Shown here one piece after another: positions 1-8,522 of a stretch of 64,000 nt of DNA. The stretch's first letter is position 1. The number at the start of each line of letters is the position of its first letter. Below the pieces are notes generated by a model. It was not told where the DNA came from and did not search any database. It saw only the letters and a list, made by a program, of their open reading frames with translations. Source of the DNA: Labilibaculum antarcticum. Its GTDB lineage: Bacteria; Bacteroidota; Bacteroidia; Bacteroidales; Marinifilaceae. Both the position numbers and the translations under genes were made by a program. The stretch is taken from contig NZ_AP018042.1 in assembly GCF_002356295.1 (NCBI RefSeq), positions 1,830,361-1,894,360 of the forward strand, written 5' to 3'.

Positions 1-118
1 TCACTTCAGATAATAGATAAATTAATTTCAGCAATGGACTAAATTTTTATTTTCCTTTGGCATCCTTATTGTTAACAAATCTTTATCTTTAAAAATCAAA
101 GAAAACTAAATCATAAAA

Positions 119-1528
119 ATGATTCAACCTTTACGCAATTTACTACACCTTTCTTTTATACTTGTATTTATGGTGAGCTGTTCGCCAAATACTGCATCGG
201 CCAAACGAAGACCACCGCAATGGGTTAAAGAACGTCCTGTTTCATCGGAATATTACATTGGTATCGCTGTGGTGAAAAAAGATGCCAACGAAACAAGTTA
301 TATGCAATTGGCAAAGAATCAGGCTTTACAGGATTTATCTTCTGAAATTTCTATTTCCATTTCATCGAATTCGGTTTTGCATCAATTCGAAAACAACACC
401 AGTTTTAAGGAAGAATTTGAAGCTGATATTCGAACATCGCTAGCACAAGATTTGGAAGGATACGAAATGGTATCATCCTGGGACAATAAAAAAGAAGGAG
501 AATATTGGGTTTACTACCGATTGTCAAAAAATCAGTATGCTCTTCTGAAAAGAATAAAATTAAACAAAGCAAAAAAGCTGTCGCAAAGCTATTTTGAAGA
601 GGGAAAACAATACGAGAACCAACTCGACCTTTTTCAGGCATTAAATTACTATGCAAAATCACTGGATGCCATTAAAAATTATTTGGATGAAGATCTTTCC
701 GTAATGACCCTGGATGGAACTATCAATTTAGGAACAGATATTTACAATTCCATTCAAAATATTTTTAACCGAACCGAATTAACTCCCGAGAAAAAAGCCA
801 TTCAAATTCAAATCTCAACTTCTCAAAAAGAACCAATCCGAGTAAAAGCAGTTTGGCGGGCTGATGAAGGAGAAAAAACAATTTCTCAATTACCACTACA
901 TATTGATTTCACAAAAGGAGAAGGCATTTTGAATCGTAAGGTTTCTACGGATCAATTTGGTTATGCTACGTCACAATTGTCAAAAGTAACCTCAAAACAA
1001 AAGCTTCAAGAAATTACCGTTTCTCTTGATCTTTCATCAATTTTGGATGATAACAACGAAAATTACGAACTGAACAAACTTTTCTTCACTCCCGAATCGG
1101 CACCGAAAAGTAAAATATTATTAAATGTAGAACGATTAAAGGCCTACATGAATTTTAGTGAAAAAATATTTGGAGAAGATTCTAAACGAGGAATTTTGGA
1201 GAACAATTTAAAGAAAGAATTATCTGAAAATTTCTTCTCATTTACAAACGATAAAGATCAGGCTAAAGTTATTCTTGATATCAATACCAATGTAACAAAA
1301 GGTGAAATTAAGGAAGGTCGCAACTACACGGTTTATATTGTGTATCTGGATTGTTTTTTCTCGCTAACTGATGTTAAAACTGGCATGGAGATTTTCAATG
1401 ATGCCATATACGAGGTGAAAGGCATGAAACCAATCAGTTACGATTACGCTGTGAGAGAGGCTTACGATCAGGCCGTATCTGAAATAAATAACACAATCGT
1501 TCCTAAATTGAATCAACTTGATTTATAA
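119..1528 (+). CDS. LPP20-family lipoprotein
   Basis: A 469-residue predicted lipoprotein. The N-terminus has a short hydrophobic stretch ending in a lipobox (FMVSC, Cys about residue 21), so it is probably membrane-anchored after signal peptidase II cleavage. Residues about 30-160 (PPQWV..., an YYIGIA motif, then a helical region and a YWVYYRL segment) resemble the LPP20 lipoprotein family. A helical stretch at about 150-195 follows, and the C-terminal half is of unknown fold. The next gene starts 45 bp downstream on the same strand and encodes another lipoprotein with a similar domain, so the two probably form one unit. Function is unknown; the family call is from motif memory. The window holds only 118 bp upstream, so any further operon partner would lie outside. 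Confidence 0.7.
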   Translation: MIQPLRNLLHLSFILVFMVSCSPNTASAKRRPPQWVKERPVSSEYYIGIAVVKKDANETSYMQLAKNQALQDLSSEISISISSNSVLHQFENNTSFKEEFEADIRTSLAQDLEGYEMVSSWDNKKEGEYWVYYRLSKNQYALLKRIKLNKAKKLSQSYFEEGKQYENQLDLFQALNYYAKSLDAIKNYLDEDLSVMTLDGTINLGTDIYNSIQNIFNRTELTPEKKAIQIQISTSQKEPIRVKAVWRADEGEKTISQLPLHIDFTKGEGILNRKVSTDQFGYATSQLSKVTSKQKLQEITVSLDLSSILDDNNENYELNKLFFTPESAPKSKILLNVERLKAYMNFSEKIFGEDSKRGILENNLKKELSENFFSFTNDKDQAKVILDINTNVTKGEIKEGRNYTVYIVYLDCFFSLTDVKTGMEIFNDAIYEVKGMKPISYDYAVREAYDQAVSEINNTIVPKLNQLDL

Positions 1529-1573
1529 AATCATCATATTCCAAAACAAAAAATAACGATAATTTATACACAC

Positions 1574-2173
1574 ATGAAAACAAGAAAATTACATCAAAGC
1601 TTATTCCTTGGATTAGGAATGTTATTAGTTGCAGGAATGAGTTCTTGCGGATCGGCTGAAAAAGCGGTTACGACAAAAGCACAAGGCGAAGAATTAATTG
1701 AAGTTTACTGCACTGGTCCTGATTACCAAAGTGACAAAAACTACTTTAGAGCTTCAGCTATTGGCGAAAGCTTAGACCAAATGGTTTCTAAAAAGAAAGC
1801 CGGAACCAATGCTCGTGCCGAATTGGCTACTCTAATTCAGTCTACAATTAAAGGAACCATCGACAACTACGTGAATTCAACTGAATTAAATAATGTTGAA
1901 CAAGTTGAAGAACGTTTTGAAGGTTTAACCCGTGAGGTGATTAACCAACAATTGAACAACATCAAAGTAATTTGCGAAAAGCAAACCAGAACTGGTGAAA
2001 ACAAATACAAAACATACATTGCTCTTGAAATGAGTGCAAAAGACTTGGAAGAAGCTATCAACCAAAAACTATCGCAAGACGATAAGCTTAAAGTTGATTA
2101 CGACTACGAAAAATACAAAGAAACTTTTAATGCAGAAATGCAAAAATTAGAAGTTCAACAAAGAGGATTCTAA
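1574..2173 (+). CDS. LPP20-like lipoprotein, hypothetical
   Basis: A 199-residue predicted lipoprotein. Basic residues and a hydrophobic core lead to the lipobox GMSSC, with Cys at about residue 25. The mature part has one compact domain (RASAIGES, then NARAELA at about residues 60-85) that resembles the core of LPP20-type proteins. It ends in a charged, Gln-rich helix. It lies 45 bp after a larger lipoprotein of similar type and is closed by a strong terminator, so the pair is likely co-transcribed. No enzymatic motif is visible. The role is unknown, probably structural or related to envelope assembly. Confidence 0.7.
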   Translation: MKTRKLHQSLFLGLGMLLVAGMSSCGSAEKAVTTKAQGEELIEVYCTGPDYQSDKNYFRASAIGESLDQMVSKKKAGTNARAELATLIQSTIKGTIDNYVNSTELNNVEQVEERFEGLTREVINQQLNNIKVICEKQTRTGENKYKTYIALEMSAKDLEEAINQKLSQDDKLKVDYDYEKYKETFNAEMQKLEVQQRGF

Positions 2174-2191
2174 AGATAAAACACAAATAAT

Positions 2192-2226
2192 AAAAGACCA
2201 TTTCTAATAAAGAAATGGTCTTTTTA
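2192..2226 (+). terminator. Rho-independent terminator of the lipoprotein pair
   Basis: A near-perfect stem of 14 bp (AAAAGACCATTTCT with its complement) has a 5-nt loop and runs into a T tract. It lies 18 bp after the stop at 2173. It may also serve the convergent gene ending at 2245. Confidence 0.85.
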
Positions 2227-2244
2227 TTTTTAATAATTGGTCGG

Positions 2245-2754
2245 CTATAAATTAAAAAGCACTCCAACAGCTAAATTAATATTCTCAAAAGCCGTGTTGT
2301 ATTTAAGATCGCCAAAAAACTGCATATCTCCTCCAGTTCTTGCACCAATACCTAAATTCAAACCAACTTTTGAATCGGAAATACTACCACCTCCAAAATC
2401 AACTGAAGCATCAAAATAAGAATAATTTAATCCTCCTATGGCGTATACTTTTAAAGTCTCTTCCGTTACAAAATTATAGTGTGCATCCACATCCAACACA
2501 TATACATTCAAATCTAAACCATCGGGAGCACTAGGAAAAAAATAAGTGAATCCAGGAGCAATTGAAAATAATTCATTCAACTCATACAATCCTTTAACTC
2601 CAATACCAAATGCCGCTGTCTCACTTCCGTCATCATCAATAGAAAGCTTAGTTCCAAGAACTAGGTTACCTCCCAATTTCATTTGAGCACTGGCCTTCTG
2701 TCCTACAAATAACATTGCTACGATGGCAATCGCAAATAAAATTCTCTTTTTCAT
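2245..2754 (-). CDS. Outer-membrane beta-barrel protein
   Basis: A 169-residue protein with a signal peptide (MKKRILFAIAIVAMLFVG..., cleavage near ASAQ at residue 24). The body shows alternating hydrophobic strands with Gly and aromatic residues (GIGVKGLYEL, PGFTYFFP, AIGGLNYSYF, GIGARTGG). It ends in a strand finishing in a hydrophobic residue and Asn-Leu, typical of small eight-stranded OmpX/OmpW-like barrels. It is convergent with the lipoprotein pair and shares their terminator. A pore or structural role is inferred; no substrate is evident. Confidence 0.75.
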   Translation of the reverse strand: MKKRILFAIAIVAMLFVGQKASAQMKLGGNLVLGTKLSIDDDGSETAAFGIGVKGLYELNELFSIAPGFTYFFPSAPDGLDLNVYVLDVDAHYNFVTEETLKVYAIGGLNYSYFDASVDFGGGSISDSKVGLNLGIGARTGGDMQFFGDLKYNTAFENINLAVGVLFNL

Positions 2755-2965
2755 AGTTTAAATTTTAGGTTAAAAAACAACTGCTCCGATTATCGAAGCC
2801 AGTACTAAATTTAATCGTTTATAAAAGAGTGACCAAATTTAATTCACCCACAATCATCTATGTGTGTAACTGTTATCTCACACAAAACAAACAAGTTCAC
2901 ATCCTCTAAAATTGATTAGCCGACAATACTACTTTTTAATTCTCTGAATTCTTTTTTTCCAACAA

Positions 2966-3455
2966 AGCGCACGGAAGCGCCAAAAAAGTAGCCTGAGGTA
3001 TCTTTGACATTGATGCCAAAATAATTAAGATTCCCTTCAGAAACTTCCAAATCAATAGTAATAAACTATTACTGATCGCCCTTAAAATCTAGCAATATTA
3101 TTCGTCGTTTTAATTCCCTTTACTCCTCTATAATTTAATATTTACGAATGACTACAACAGACCAGCTAAAAGATTTAGCGGAGCGCACGGCAGCGCCAAA
3201 AAAGTAGTCTGAGGTATCTTTGACCTTGATGCCAAAATAATTCAGAATTTCCTGCAAAAACTTCCAAATCAATAGTAATCAACAATGACTGATCGCCCTT
3301 AAAATCTAGCAATATTATTCGTTGTTTTAACTACCTTTACTCCTCTATAATTTAATACATACAGATGACTACAACAGACCAGCTAAAAGATTTAGCGGAG
3401 CGCACGGCAGCGCTAAGGAGGTATCTTTGACATTGATGCTAAAATAATTCAGATT
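2966..3455 (+). repeat. Tandem copies of the prfB leader and 5' end
   Basis: Two upstream copies of a 216-217 bp unit precede the genuine prfB start. The marker GCGCACGG lies at 2967, 3183 and 3400; TGATCGCCC and CCTCTATAATTTAAT also recur at this spacing. Each unit carries the first codons of prfB around the frameshift heptamer (GGTATCTTTGAC) plus about 110 bp of leader. In copies 1 and 2 the RF2 segment CTAAGG is replaced by a 10-bp longer A-rich stretch with an in-frame TAG. They also lose prfB homology soon after the frameshift site, so they cannot make RF2. The 210 bp before the array (2755-2965) show nothing recognisable. Confidence 0.85.
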
Positions 3456-4463
3456 CAAGAAGAAGAGTTAAGAACTCAGGCTCCGGAATTTTGGGATAAC
3501 CCAAAAGAAGCCGAGATTCAAATGAAAAAAATTCGTGAACTTAGTTCCTGGACAAATTCATATAAAGAAATTACAGAAGCAATTGATGATCTTCTGATTT
3601 TGTTTGATTTCGCAAAAGAAGGCGAGGCATCATCCGAAGAAGTAGATGAACAATTTGCGTCGACCCAAAACCTAATTGAAGCTCTGGAGCTTAAAAACAT
3701 GCTCGGGAAAGAGGAGGATAAGCTGGGTGCTATTCTCAAAATAAATTCAGGTGCCGGTGGAACTGAAAGTTGCGATTGGTGCGAAATGCTTTACCGAATG
3801 TATATGCGTTACGGAGAAGCTCATGGCTATAAGGTAACGTCATTGGAATATCAGGAAGGTGACGAAGCTGGAATCAAATCGGCAACTATTGAAATTGAAG
3901 GTGATTTTGCTTACGGATATCTTAAATCGGAAAATGGTGTACATCGTTTGGTTCGACTTTCTCCGTTTAATGCGGCCAACAAACGAATGACCACTTTTGC
4001 ATCAGTCTATGTATATCCTGCTATTGATGACACCATCGAAATAGAAATAAATCCTGCTGATATCAGTTGGGATACTTTCCGTTCGGGCGGTGCCGGCGGA
4101 CAAAATGTGAATAAAGTGGAAACGGGCGTTCGTCTTCGACATGCTCCTACCGGCATTGTCATTGAGAATACAGAAACCCGCTCCCAACATGGAAACCGTG
4201 AAAATGCACTTCGATTGTTGAAATCGCAATTGTACGAATTGGAACTAAGAAAACGTCAGGAAGAGACGGATAAAATTGAAGGTTCGAAAAAGAAAATTGA
4301 ATGGGGTTCGCAAATTCGTTCCTATGTAATGCAACCTTACAAATTAGTAAAGGATGTAAGAACAGGCCACGAAACGTCCAACGTTCAAGCCGTTTTAGAT
4401 GGTGATTTGGATGGGTTCATTAAAGCATTCCTAATGGAATTTAGTAATGATGAAAAAAAATAA
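3365..4463 (+). CDS. prfB: Peptide chain release factor 2 (programmed +1 frameshift)
   Basis: RF2 releases finished polypeptides at UGA and UAA codons. The gene is read in two parts. Codons 1-21 run from ATG at 3365 to CTT at 3425-3427, followed by in-frame TGA. A +1 slip resumes at GAC 3429 and continues to the stop at 4463, giving 365 residues, the same as E. coli RF2. The stop-codon recognition motif SPF is at residues 199-201 and the peptidyl-hydrolysis motif GGQ at 244-246. The sequence AGGAGG just before TATCTTTGAC is the usual internal Shine-Dalgarno stimulator. Calling only an ATG inside the second part (3522) would lose about 50 N-terminal residues. Autoregulation by RF2 abundance is established for this gene. 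The leader is odd: two decayed tandem copies of it lie upstream. Confidence 0.95.
3416..3431 (+). promoter_or_regulatory. prfB: RF2 autoregulatory +1 frameshift site
   Basis: AGGAGG is followed by TAT CTT TGA C. The Shine-Dalgarno-like hexamer, the slippery CTT and the TGA C context match the known prfB frameshift cassette. The frame before it ([10 protein letters not shown]...) and after it ([10 protein letters not shown]...) are both RF2-like, which fixes the slip at 3427/3428. Confidence 0.95.
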
Positions 4464-4470
4464 ATACCCT

Positions 4471-4499
4471 AGGGACCTTGCATGCAAGGTCTCTATTCT
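4471..4499. terminator. Bidirectional terminator between prfB and DUF6132 gene
   Basis: A perfect palindrome, GACCTTGCATGCAAGGTC (4474-4491), is followed on the plus strand by a T-rich stretch. It lies directly between the prfB stop and the end of the convergent small gene and probably serves both. Confidence 0.65.
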
Positions 4500-4699
4500 T
4501 TTGTTTTTTTGGGCTTAAACATCCCTCCTATCAATACTCCAAACAAAACTCCATAAGGTACCATTGTGTACCAATTGGCCTGAATTGGGCAGGTTCCTGA
4601 AACACAACCAACATATTTCCAGTAAAGGAATCCTCCTAAAAGCCCCACTAAGCCTCCAACTATTTCAAATTTTCTATTATTTATTAGCTTTTTTATCAT
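4493..4699 (-). CDS. DUF6132-family small membrane protein
   Basis: A 68-residue protein with two hydrophobic segments (VGGLVGLLGGFLYW and the C-terminal YGVLFGVLIGGM) around a CVSGTCPI motif. This matches the small Bacteroidota family known as DUF6132. The CxxxxC pair could bind metal or form a disulphide; function is unknown. I prefer the start at MIKKL. An upstream in-frame ATG at 4735 would add 12 residues, but a possible promoter (TTG, 20 bp, TATTCTTTG, minus strand) lies just before 4735 and would make that ATG nearly leaderless. It ends in a Lys-rich tail. Confidence 0.65.
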   Translation of the reverse strand: MIKKLINNRKFEIVGGLVGLLGGFLYWKYVGCVSGTCPIQANWYTMVPYGVLFGVLIGGMFKPKKTKE

Positions 4700-4894
4700 C
4701 CTGCAATTATATACATGTTTATATAACTCAAACATAGCAAAGAATATCGAATTGTATTGTCCTGATCAAGACAAATTTTGTTAATTATAGAATAAATATT
4801 ATAATTTATATGGTTGGCATTGGCACACAATACCACGATTACATTTTAATTCGAAAAAGTCAAATTCTATTTCTTCTGATAGAACTGAAAGCCG

Positions 4895-4902
4895 TATATT
4901 TG
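4895..4902 (+). promoter_or_regulatory. Bacteroidota -7 box of the ArsC-like gene
   Basis: TATATTTG fits the TAnnTTTG consensus, with a weak TTCT at the -33 position. Transcription from it would begin about 4909, past a possible GTG start at 4902. This supports translation from ATG 4935. Confidence 0.5.
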
Positions 4903-4934
4903 TGATCACTTTAAACAGTAAATCAGAAATAAAA

Positions 4935-5276
4935 ATGTTGAAAATATACCACAATCCACGTTGTTCAAAAAGTAGAGCAGGCTTAAAATATTTACAGGAC
5001 AAAGGATTAGAACCTGAAATTCGCTTGTACCTTAAGGAGGAATTTACCAAAGAAGAACTTGCTGATGTTTTAATGAGAATGGCGAAACAGCCATGGGAGA
5101 TTATCCGAACTCAGGAAAAAATCTACAAAACCAATTTCAAAGGGAAAAATTTCAATACTGATGAATGGATCAAAATCTTAATTGAGTTTCCAAACCTAAT
5201 TCAACGCCCTATTGTTATTAAAGACCACAAAGGAATATTTGCTGTGCCGGCTGAAAAAATGGATGAAATTTTCTAA
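4935..5276 (+). CDS. ArsC-family thioredoxin-fold reductase
   Basis: A 113-residue protein of the ArsC/Spx/YffB family. The N-terminal strand leads to NPRCSKSR, with the active-site Cys at residue 10 and the family's Arg three residues later. RPIVI near residue 92 matches the conserved RPI motif. Arsenate reductases of the glutaredoxin-dependent type reduce arsenate to arsenite via this Cys. Many family members have other or unknown roles, and no ars genes (efflux pump, ArsR) are nearby, so arsenic resistance should not be assumed. The start at MLKIYHNP fits family length; an upstream GTG lies inside the promoter box. It appears monocistronic. Confidence 0.8.
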   Translation: MLKIYHNPRCSKSRAGLKYLQDKGLEPEIRLYLKEEFTKEELADVLMRMAKQPWEIIRTQEKIYKTNFKGKNFNTDEWIKILIEFPNLIQRPIVIKDHKGIFAVPAEKMDEIF

Positions 5277-5362
5277 TTCATTCATCTCGAATTCCCATAG
5301 TTATTGACAGGCATTTATAAATTTGTCTCTACAAAATTTCACAAAGAGAAATTAATAAGAAC

Positions 5363-6412
5363 ATGAAAAAATTTGGCACTATATATATCCTTCTTTTATC
5401 ATTACTATTAGTTGCTTGTGATCCTTTTGCAACTAAAATAGGACCAAAGGTATCCTTATACGAAAGCATAACGATACAGGAATGCACCTTTCCGGATACC
5501 TTAAAAGTAATGACCTGGAATATTAAATTTGGTGGCGGAAGAATCGATTTCTTTTTTGATTGTCATGGCGACCGGGTCATCATGGAGGAATCGGAAGTAA
5601 TTGACAACATGGCTCTTCTATCAGAAAAAATCCGTGAAGTAAATCCTGATATCCTTTTTATTCAGGAAGCCGATGTGAACGCGAAACGGAGTGCTTACGT
5701 AGATCAGGTTCAATATCTGCTTGACAATAGCGATTTAAATTATGCGGCTTATGCCTCACAATGGAAAGCCAAACACATTCCCAGCAATGGAATCGGAAAA
5801 ATGGATTCGGGCAACGCTATTTTATCCAAATGGAAATTTACCGATGCTAAGCGAACTCCTCTGCCTCTAATTCAATCGCAAAATTTTATTGTGCGTTATT
5901 TTTATCTCAAACGAAATATTCTGGAAGCAAATCTGGAAAATAAAGGGGAATCGATTAAGCTACTAACAACTCACTTATCGGCTTACGCCAAAGATGATAC
6001 CAAGAAAATACAGTTGGGTATTTTGAAGACTTACGTCGATTCTTTAAATCAAAAAGGACAAAAATTTATTTTAGCTGGTGATTTTAACTCTCTCCCGCCC
6101 TTTAGTGTGCAAACAAGTAATTTTGATGATTCTGCGTGCACCGATGGTGATTTTGAAGCTGATAATTACAGTGCCGAAACCAATTGGATGATGCCTTTTT
6201 ACGAAAACTACCAGGCCGCAATTCCTTTAGAAAATTTTAAAGAGAACAATTCGAAACATTTTTCACATACGACGGATAAAAACGGGTACTGGAATCGCAA
6301 GGTCGATTACCTATTTACCAATGGATGTTTTATCCCGACCAGTGGAAATACTCTTCAACAATGGATGCAAGTGTCGGATCATGCTCCAATTGTTGTTACT
6401 TATGAATTGTGA
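5363..6412 (+). CDS. Endonuclease/exonuclease/phosphatase-family lipoprotein
   Basis: A 349-residue predicted lipoprotein (hydrophobic signal ending LLLVAC, Cys at about residue 19). The rest is an EEP-fold domain: MTWNIKFGG at about residue 50 (metal-site Asn), FIQEAD at about 100 (metal-site Glu), LAGDFNS at about 230 (Asp/Asn pair) and SDHAPIVV near the C-terminus (catalytic His). Such enzymes cleave phosphodiesters in nucleic acids, sphingomyelin or inositol phosphates. Export to the envelope suggests nutrient scavenging or extracellular DNA use, but the substrate cannot be read from sequence. A TAAATTTG box at 5318-5325 may be its -7 element. It stands alone; the mutA start is 220 bp downstream. 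Confidence 0.8.
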   Translation: MKKFGTIYILLLSLLLVACDPFATKIGPKVSLYESITIQECTFPDTLKVMTWNIKFGGGRIDFFFDCHGDRVIMEESEVIDNMALLSEKIREVNPDILFIQEADVNAKRSAYVDQVQYLLDNSDLNYAAYASQWKAKHIPSNGIGKMDSGNAILSKWKFTDAKRTPLPLIQSQNFIVRYFYLKRNILEANLENKGESIKLLTTHLSAYAKDDTKKIQLGILKTYVDSLNQKGQKFILAGDFNSLPPFSVQTSNFDDSACTDGDFEADNYSAETNWMMPFYENYQAAIPLENFKENNSKHFSHTTDKNGYWNRKVDYLFTNGCFIPTSGNTLQQWMQVSDHAPIVVTYEL

Positions 6413-6631
6413 ATCGAAAGTTATTTACAGCTGACTCACAATAATTTATCCTATTAATTAACTCCTAACAGTAAGCATTAAATTTATCAAATATTCCATT
6501 TGATTCAAAATGTCAATTAATAATTCCTAATAGCAGATGTTTTAAAAGTATGATTAAGAACATTTTTAAAACCTTCGATTAATGATAAAAAGGCCTTATT
6601 TTTAGGCTCTAATTTTTAAACAGTTACAGTT

Positions 6632-8494
6632 ATGGCAGATAATAAACTTTTTAGTGACTTTGCTCCTCAATCTACTCAAGAGTGGGTTGACAGAATCGCT
6701 AAAGATCTTAAAGGTGCTGACTTTGATAGAAAGTTGGTTTGGAGAACTAATGAAGGATTCAATGTACAACCTTTCTATAGACTGGAAAACATGGATGACA
6801 AAGCCTTCATGAATACCTATCCTGGAGATTTTCCTTATGTTCGTGGTAATAAAAAAGACAATAACGATTGGTTAGTTCGTCAAGATATTATTGTTGAAGA
6901 TGTGAAAGCAGCTAACGAACAAGCTCTTGATATCTTGAACAAAGGTGTTGACTCAATTGGATTCGTATTGAATTGGAAAGACCTAAGTAAAGACGAATTA
7001 GCTACTTTGTTGAATGGTATTTTCTTGGATTGTGTAGAAATCAACTTTGAAAAATCTCACGGTACAGTTGAATTAATCAAAAACCTACAGGCAATTGCAA
7101 CTGAAAAAAGCATCGCTCTTGATAAATTAAATGGCGGGGTTTCAATCGATCTTCTTTCAGGATTCAGTACTGTTGGTAACTTCTGTCAATCAGAAGAAAG
7201 CTCATTCAACTATTTAAAAGAAGCTATCGAAGCTTCAAAAGCGCTTCCTAACTTTAAGGTTATTGCTGTAGGTGGAAGCTTATTCAATAACTCAGGTTCT
7301 TCAATTGTTGAAGAATTAGGTTTCTCTTTAGCTTCAGGTGCTGAATATCTTGGCAAAATGGTTGCTGCTGGTCTTTCTGTTGACGAGGTTGCTCCAAAAA
7401 TCCGTTTCAACTTTGCAACAAGCTCTAAGTATTTCATGGAGATTGCAAAACTAAGAGCTGGACGTATGCTATGGGCCAACATCGTTAAAGCATTTGGCGC
7501 TTCGAACGACGAAGTTTGCAAAATGTTTGTTCACGGTGAAACTTCAGAGTGGAACAAAACAGTTTATGATCCATATGTAAACATGTTGCGTTCTCAAACT
7601 GAAACAATGTCTGCCGTTTTAGGTGGTCTTGATTCATTTACTGTGAAACCTTTCGATTCTGCATTTGCTGAGACATCAGTATTCTCGGACAGAATTGCCC
7701 GTAACCAACAATTACTACTAAAAGAAGAATCGCACTTCGGTAAAATTGCTGACCCTGCTGCTGGTTCATACTATATTGAGTCATTGACCGAGTCGATTGC
7801 TGATGAAGCTTGGAAATTATTCTTAACTGTTGAAGACAAAGGTGGATACCTTGCTGCTTTCAAAGCAGGATTTGTACAGTCTACTATTACGGCAACTGCT
7901 CAAAAAAGAGATTTTCAGATTGCTACCCGTAAAGAGAATTTCTTAGGAACCAACCAGTACCCTAACTTCGGTGAAGTATTGGAAACTCTTCCTGAAGCAG
8001 TTCTTGTTCCTACTGATAAAACTGCAGCTGATGCAGTTTGTGAAACTCTTAAACCATACCGTGGTGCTCAGGCTTTCGAAGCTCTTCGTAACAAGACTGA
8101 TATTTACAGCAAAACAAATGCACGTCCTAAAGTGATGATGTTCCCTATCGGAAACTTGAATATGCGTAAGGCTCGCGCTCAGTTTGCTTGTAACTTTTTC
8201 GCTTGTGCAGGTTTCGATGTTGAAGATCACAACGGTTTTACTTCTGTAGAAGAAGGTGCAAAATTCGTTACCGAGAAGAATGCTAAGATTGTTGTTATTT
8301 GTAGCTCTGATGATGAGTACGTAACTATCGCTCCTGAGCTTTTAAAAGCACTTAAAGGAAAAGCTACTCTTGTTGTTGCAGGTGCTCCGGCATGTACTGA
8401 CGAATTAAAAGCTAAGGGTGTTGAAAACTTTATTAACGTGAAGTCTAACGTTCTTGAAACTTTAAAAGCATACCAAGCCGAGTTAGGAATTTAA
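6632..8494 (+). CDS. mutA: Methylmalonyl-CoA mutase small (beta) subunit
   Basis: A 620-residue non-catalytic partner of the B12-dependent mutase that interconverts succinyl-CoA and (R)-methylmalonyl-CoA. The N-terminal two-thirds are a TIM barrel (for example ADPAAGSYYIESLT near residue 375). The C-terminal flavodoxin-like domain lacks the cobalamin-ligand motif: where the large subunit has DGHDRG, this has GNLNMRKA at about residues 505-512, as expected for the small subunit. Start ATG 6632 is followed by MADNKLFSDF, typical of Bacteroidota MutA. The large subunit gene follows after an inserted small gene. The 219 bp upstream show no cobalamin riboswitch that I can recognise. Confidence 0.95.
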   Translation: MADNKLFSDFAPQSTQEWVDRIAKDLKGADFDRKLVWRTNEGFNVQPFYRLENMDDKAFMNTYPGDFPYVRGNKKDNNDWLVRQDIIVEDVKAANEQALDILNKGVDSIGFVLNWKDLSKDELATLLNGIFLDCVEINFEKSHGTVELIKNLQAIATEKSIALDKLNGGVSIDLLSGFSTVGNFCQSEESSFNYLKEAIEASKALPNFKVIAVGGSLFNNSGSSIVEELGFSLASGAEYLGKMVAAGLSVDEVAPKIRFNFATSSKYFMEIAKLRAGRMLWANIVKAFGASNDEVCKMFVHGETSEWNKTVYDPYVNMLRSQTETMSAVLGGLDSFTVKPFDSAFAETSVFSDRIARNQQLLLKEESHFGKIADPAAGSYYIESLTESIADEAWKLFLTVEDKGGYLAAFKAGFVQSTITATAQKRDFQIATRKENFLGTNQYPNFGEVLETLPEAVLVPTDKTAADAVCETLKPYRGAQAFEALRNKTDIYSKTNARPKVMMFPIGNLNMRKARAQFACNFFACAGFDVEDHNGFTSVEEGAKFVTEKNAKIVVICSSDDEYVTIAPELLKALKGKATLVVAGAPACTDELKAKGVENFINVKSNVLETLKAYQAELGI

Positions 8495-8497
8495 TTC

Positions 8498-8522
8498 AAC
8501 GCTAAGACACAAAGACGCCAAG
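8498..8522. repeat. Left inverted repeat flanking the GxxExxY gene
   Basis: This 25-bp sequence begins AACGCTAAGACAC. It matches, in inverted orientation and at roughly 19 of 25 positions, the segment at 8925-8948, whose complement begins AACGCAAAGGCGC. Together they bracket the small gene between mutA and mutB. The motif resembles the 'gcaaagacgcaaag' repeats often seen around GxxExxY genes. Confidence 0.7.

Noticed and set aside
2237-2534. Two plus-strand frames opposite the beta-barrel gene
   Set aside because: They are antisense shadows of the gene at 2245-2754, which has a signal peptide and barrel strands.
6413-6631. Cobalamin riboswitch before mutA
   Set aside because: Mutase genes can be B12-regulated, but the region is AT-rich and I cannot find the conserved B12-box or a supporting fold.
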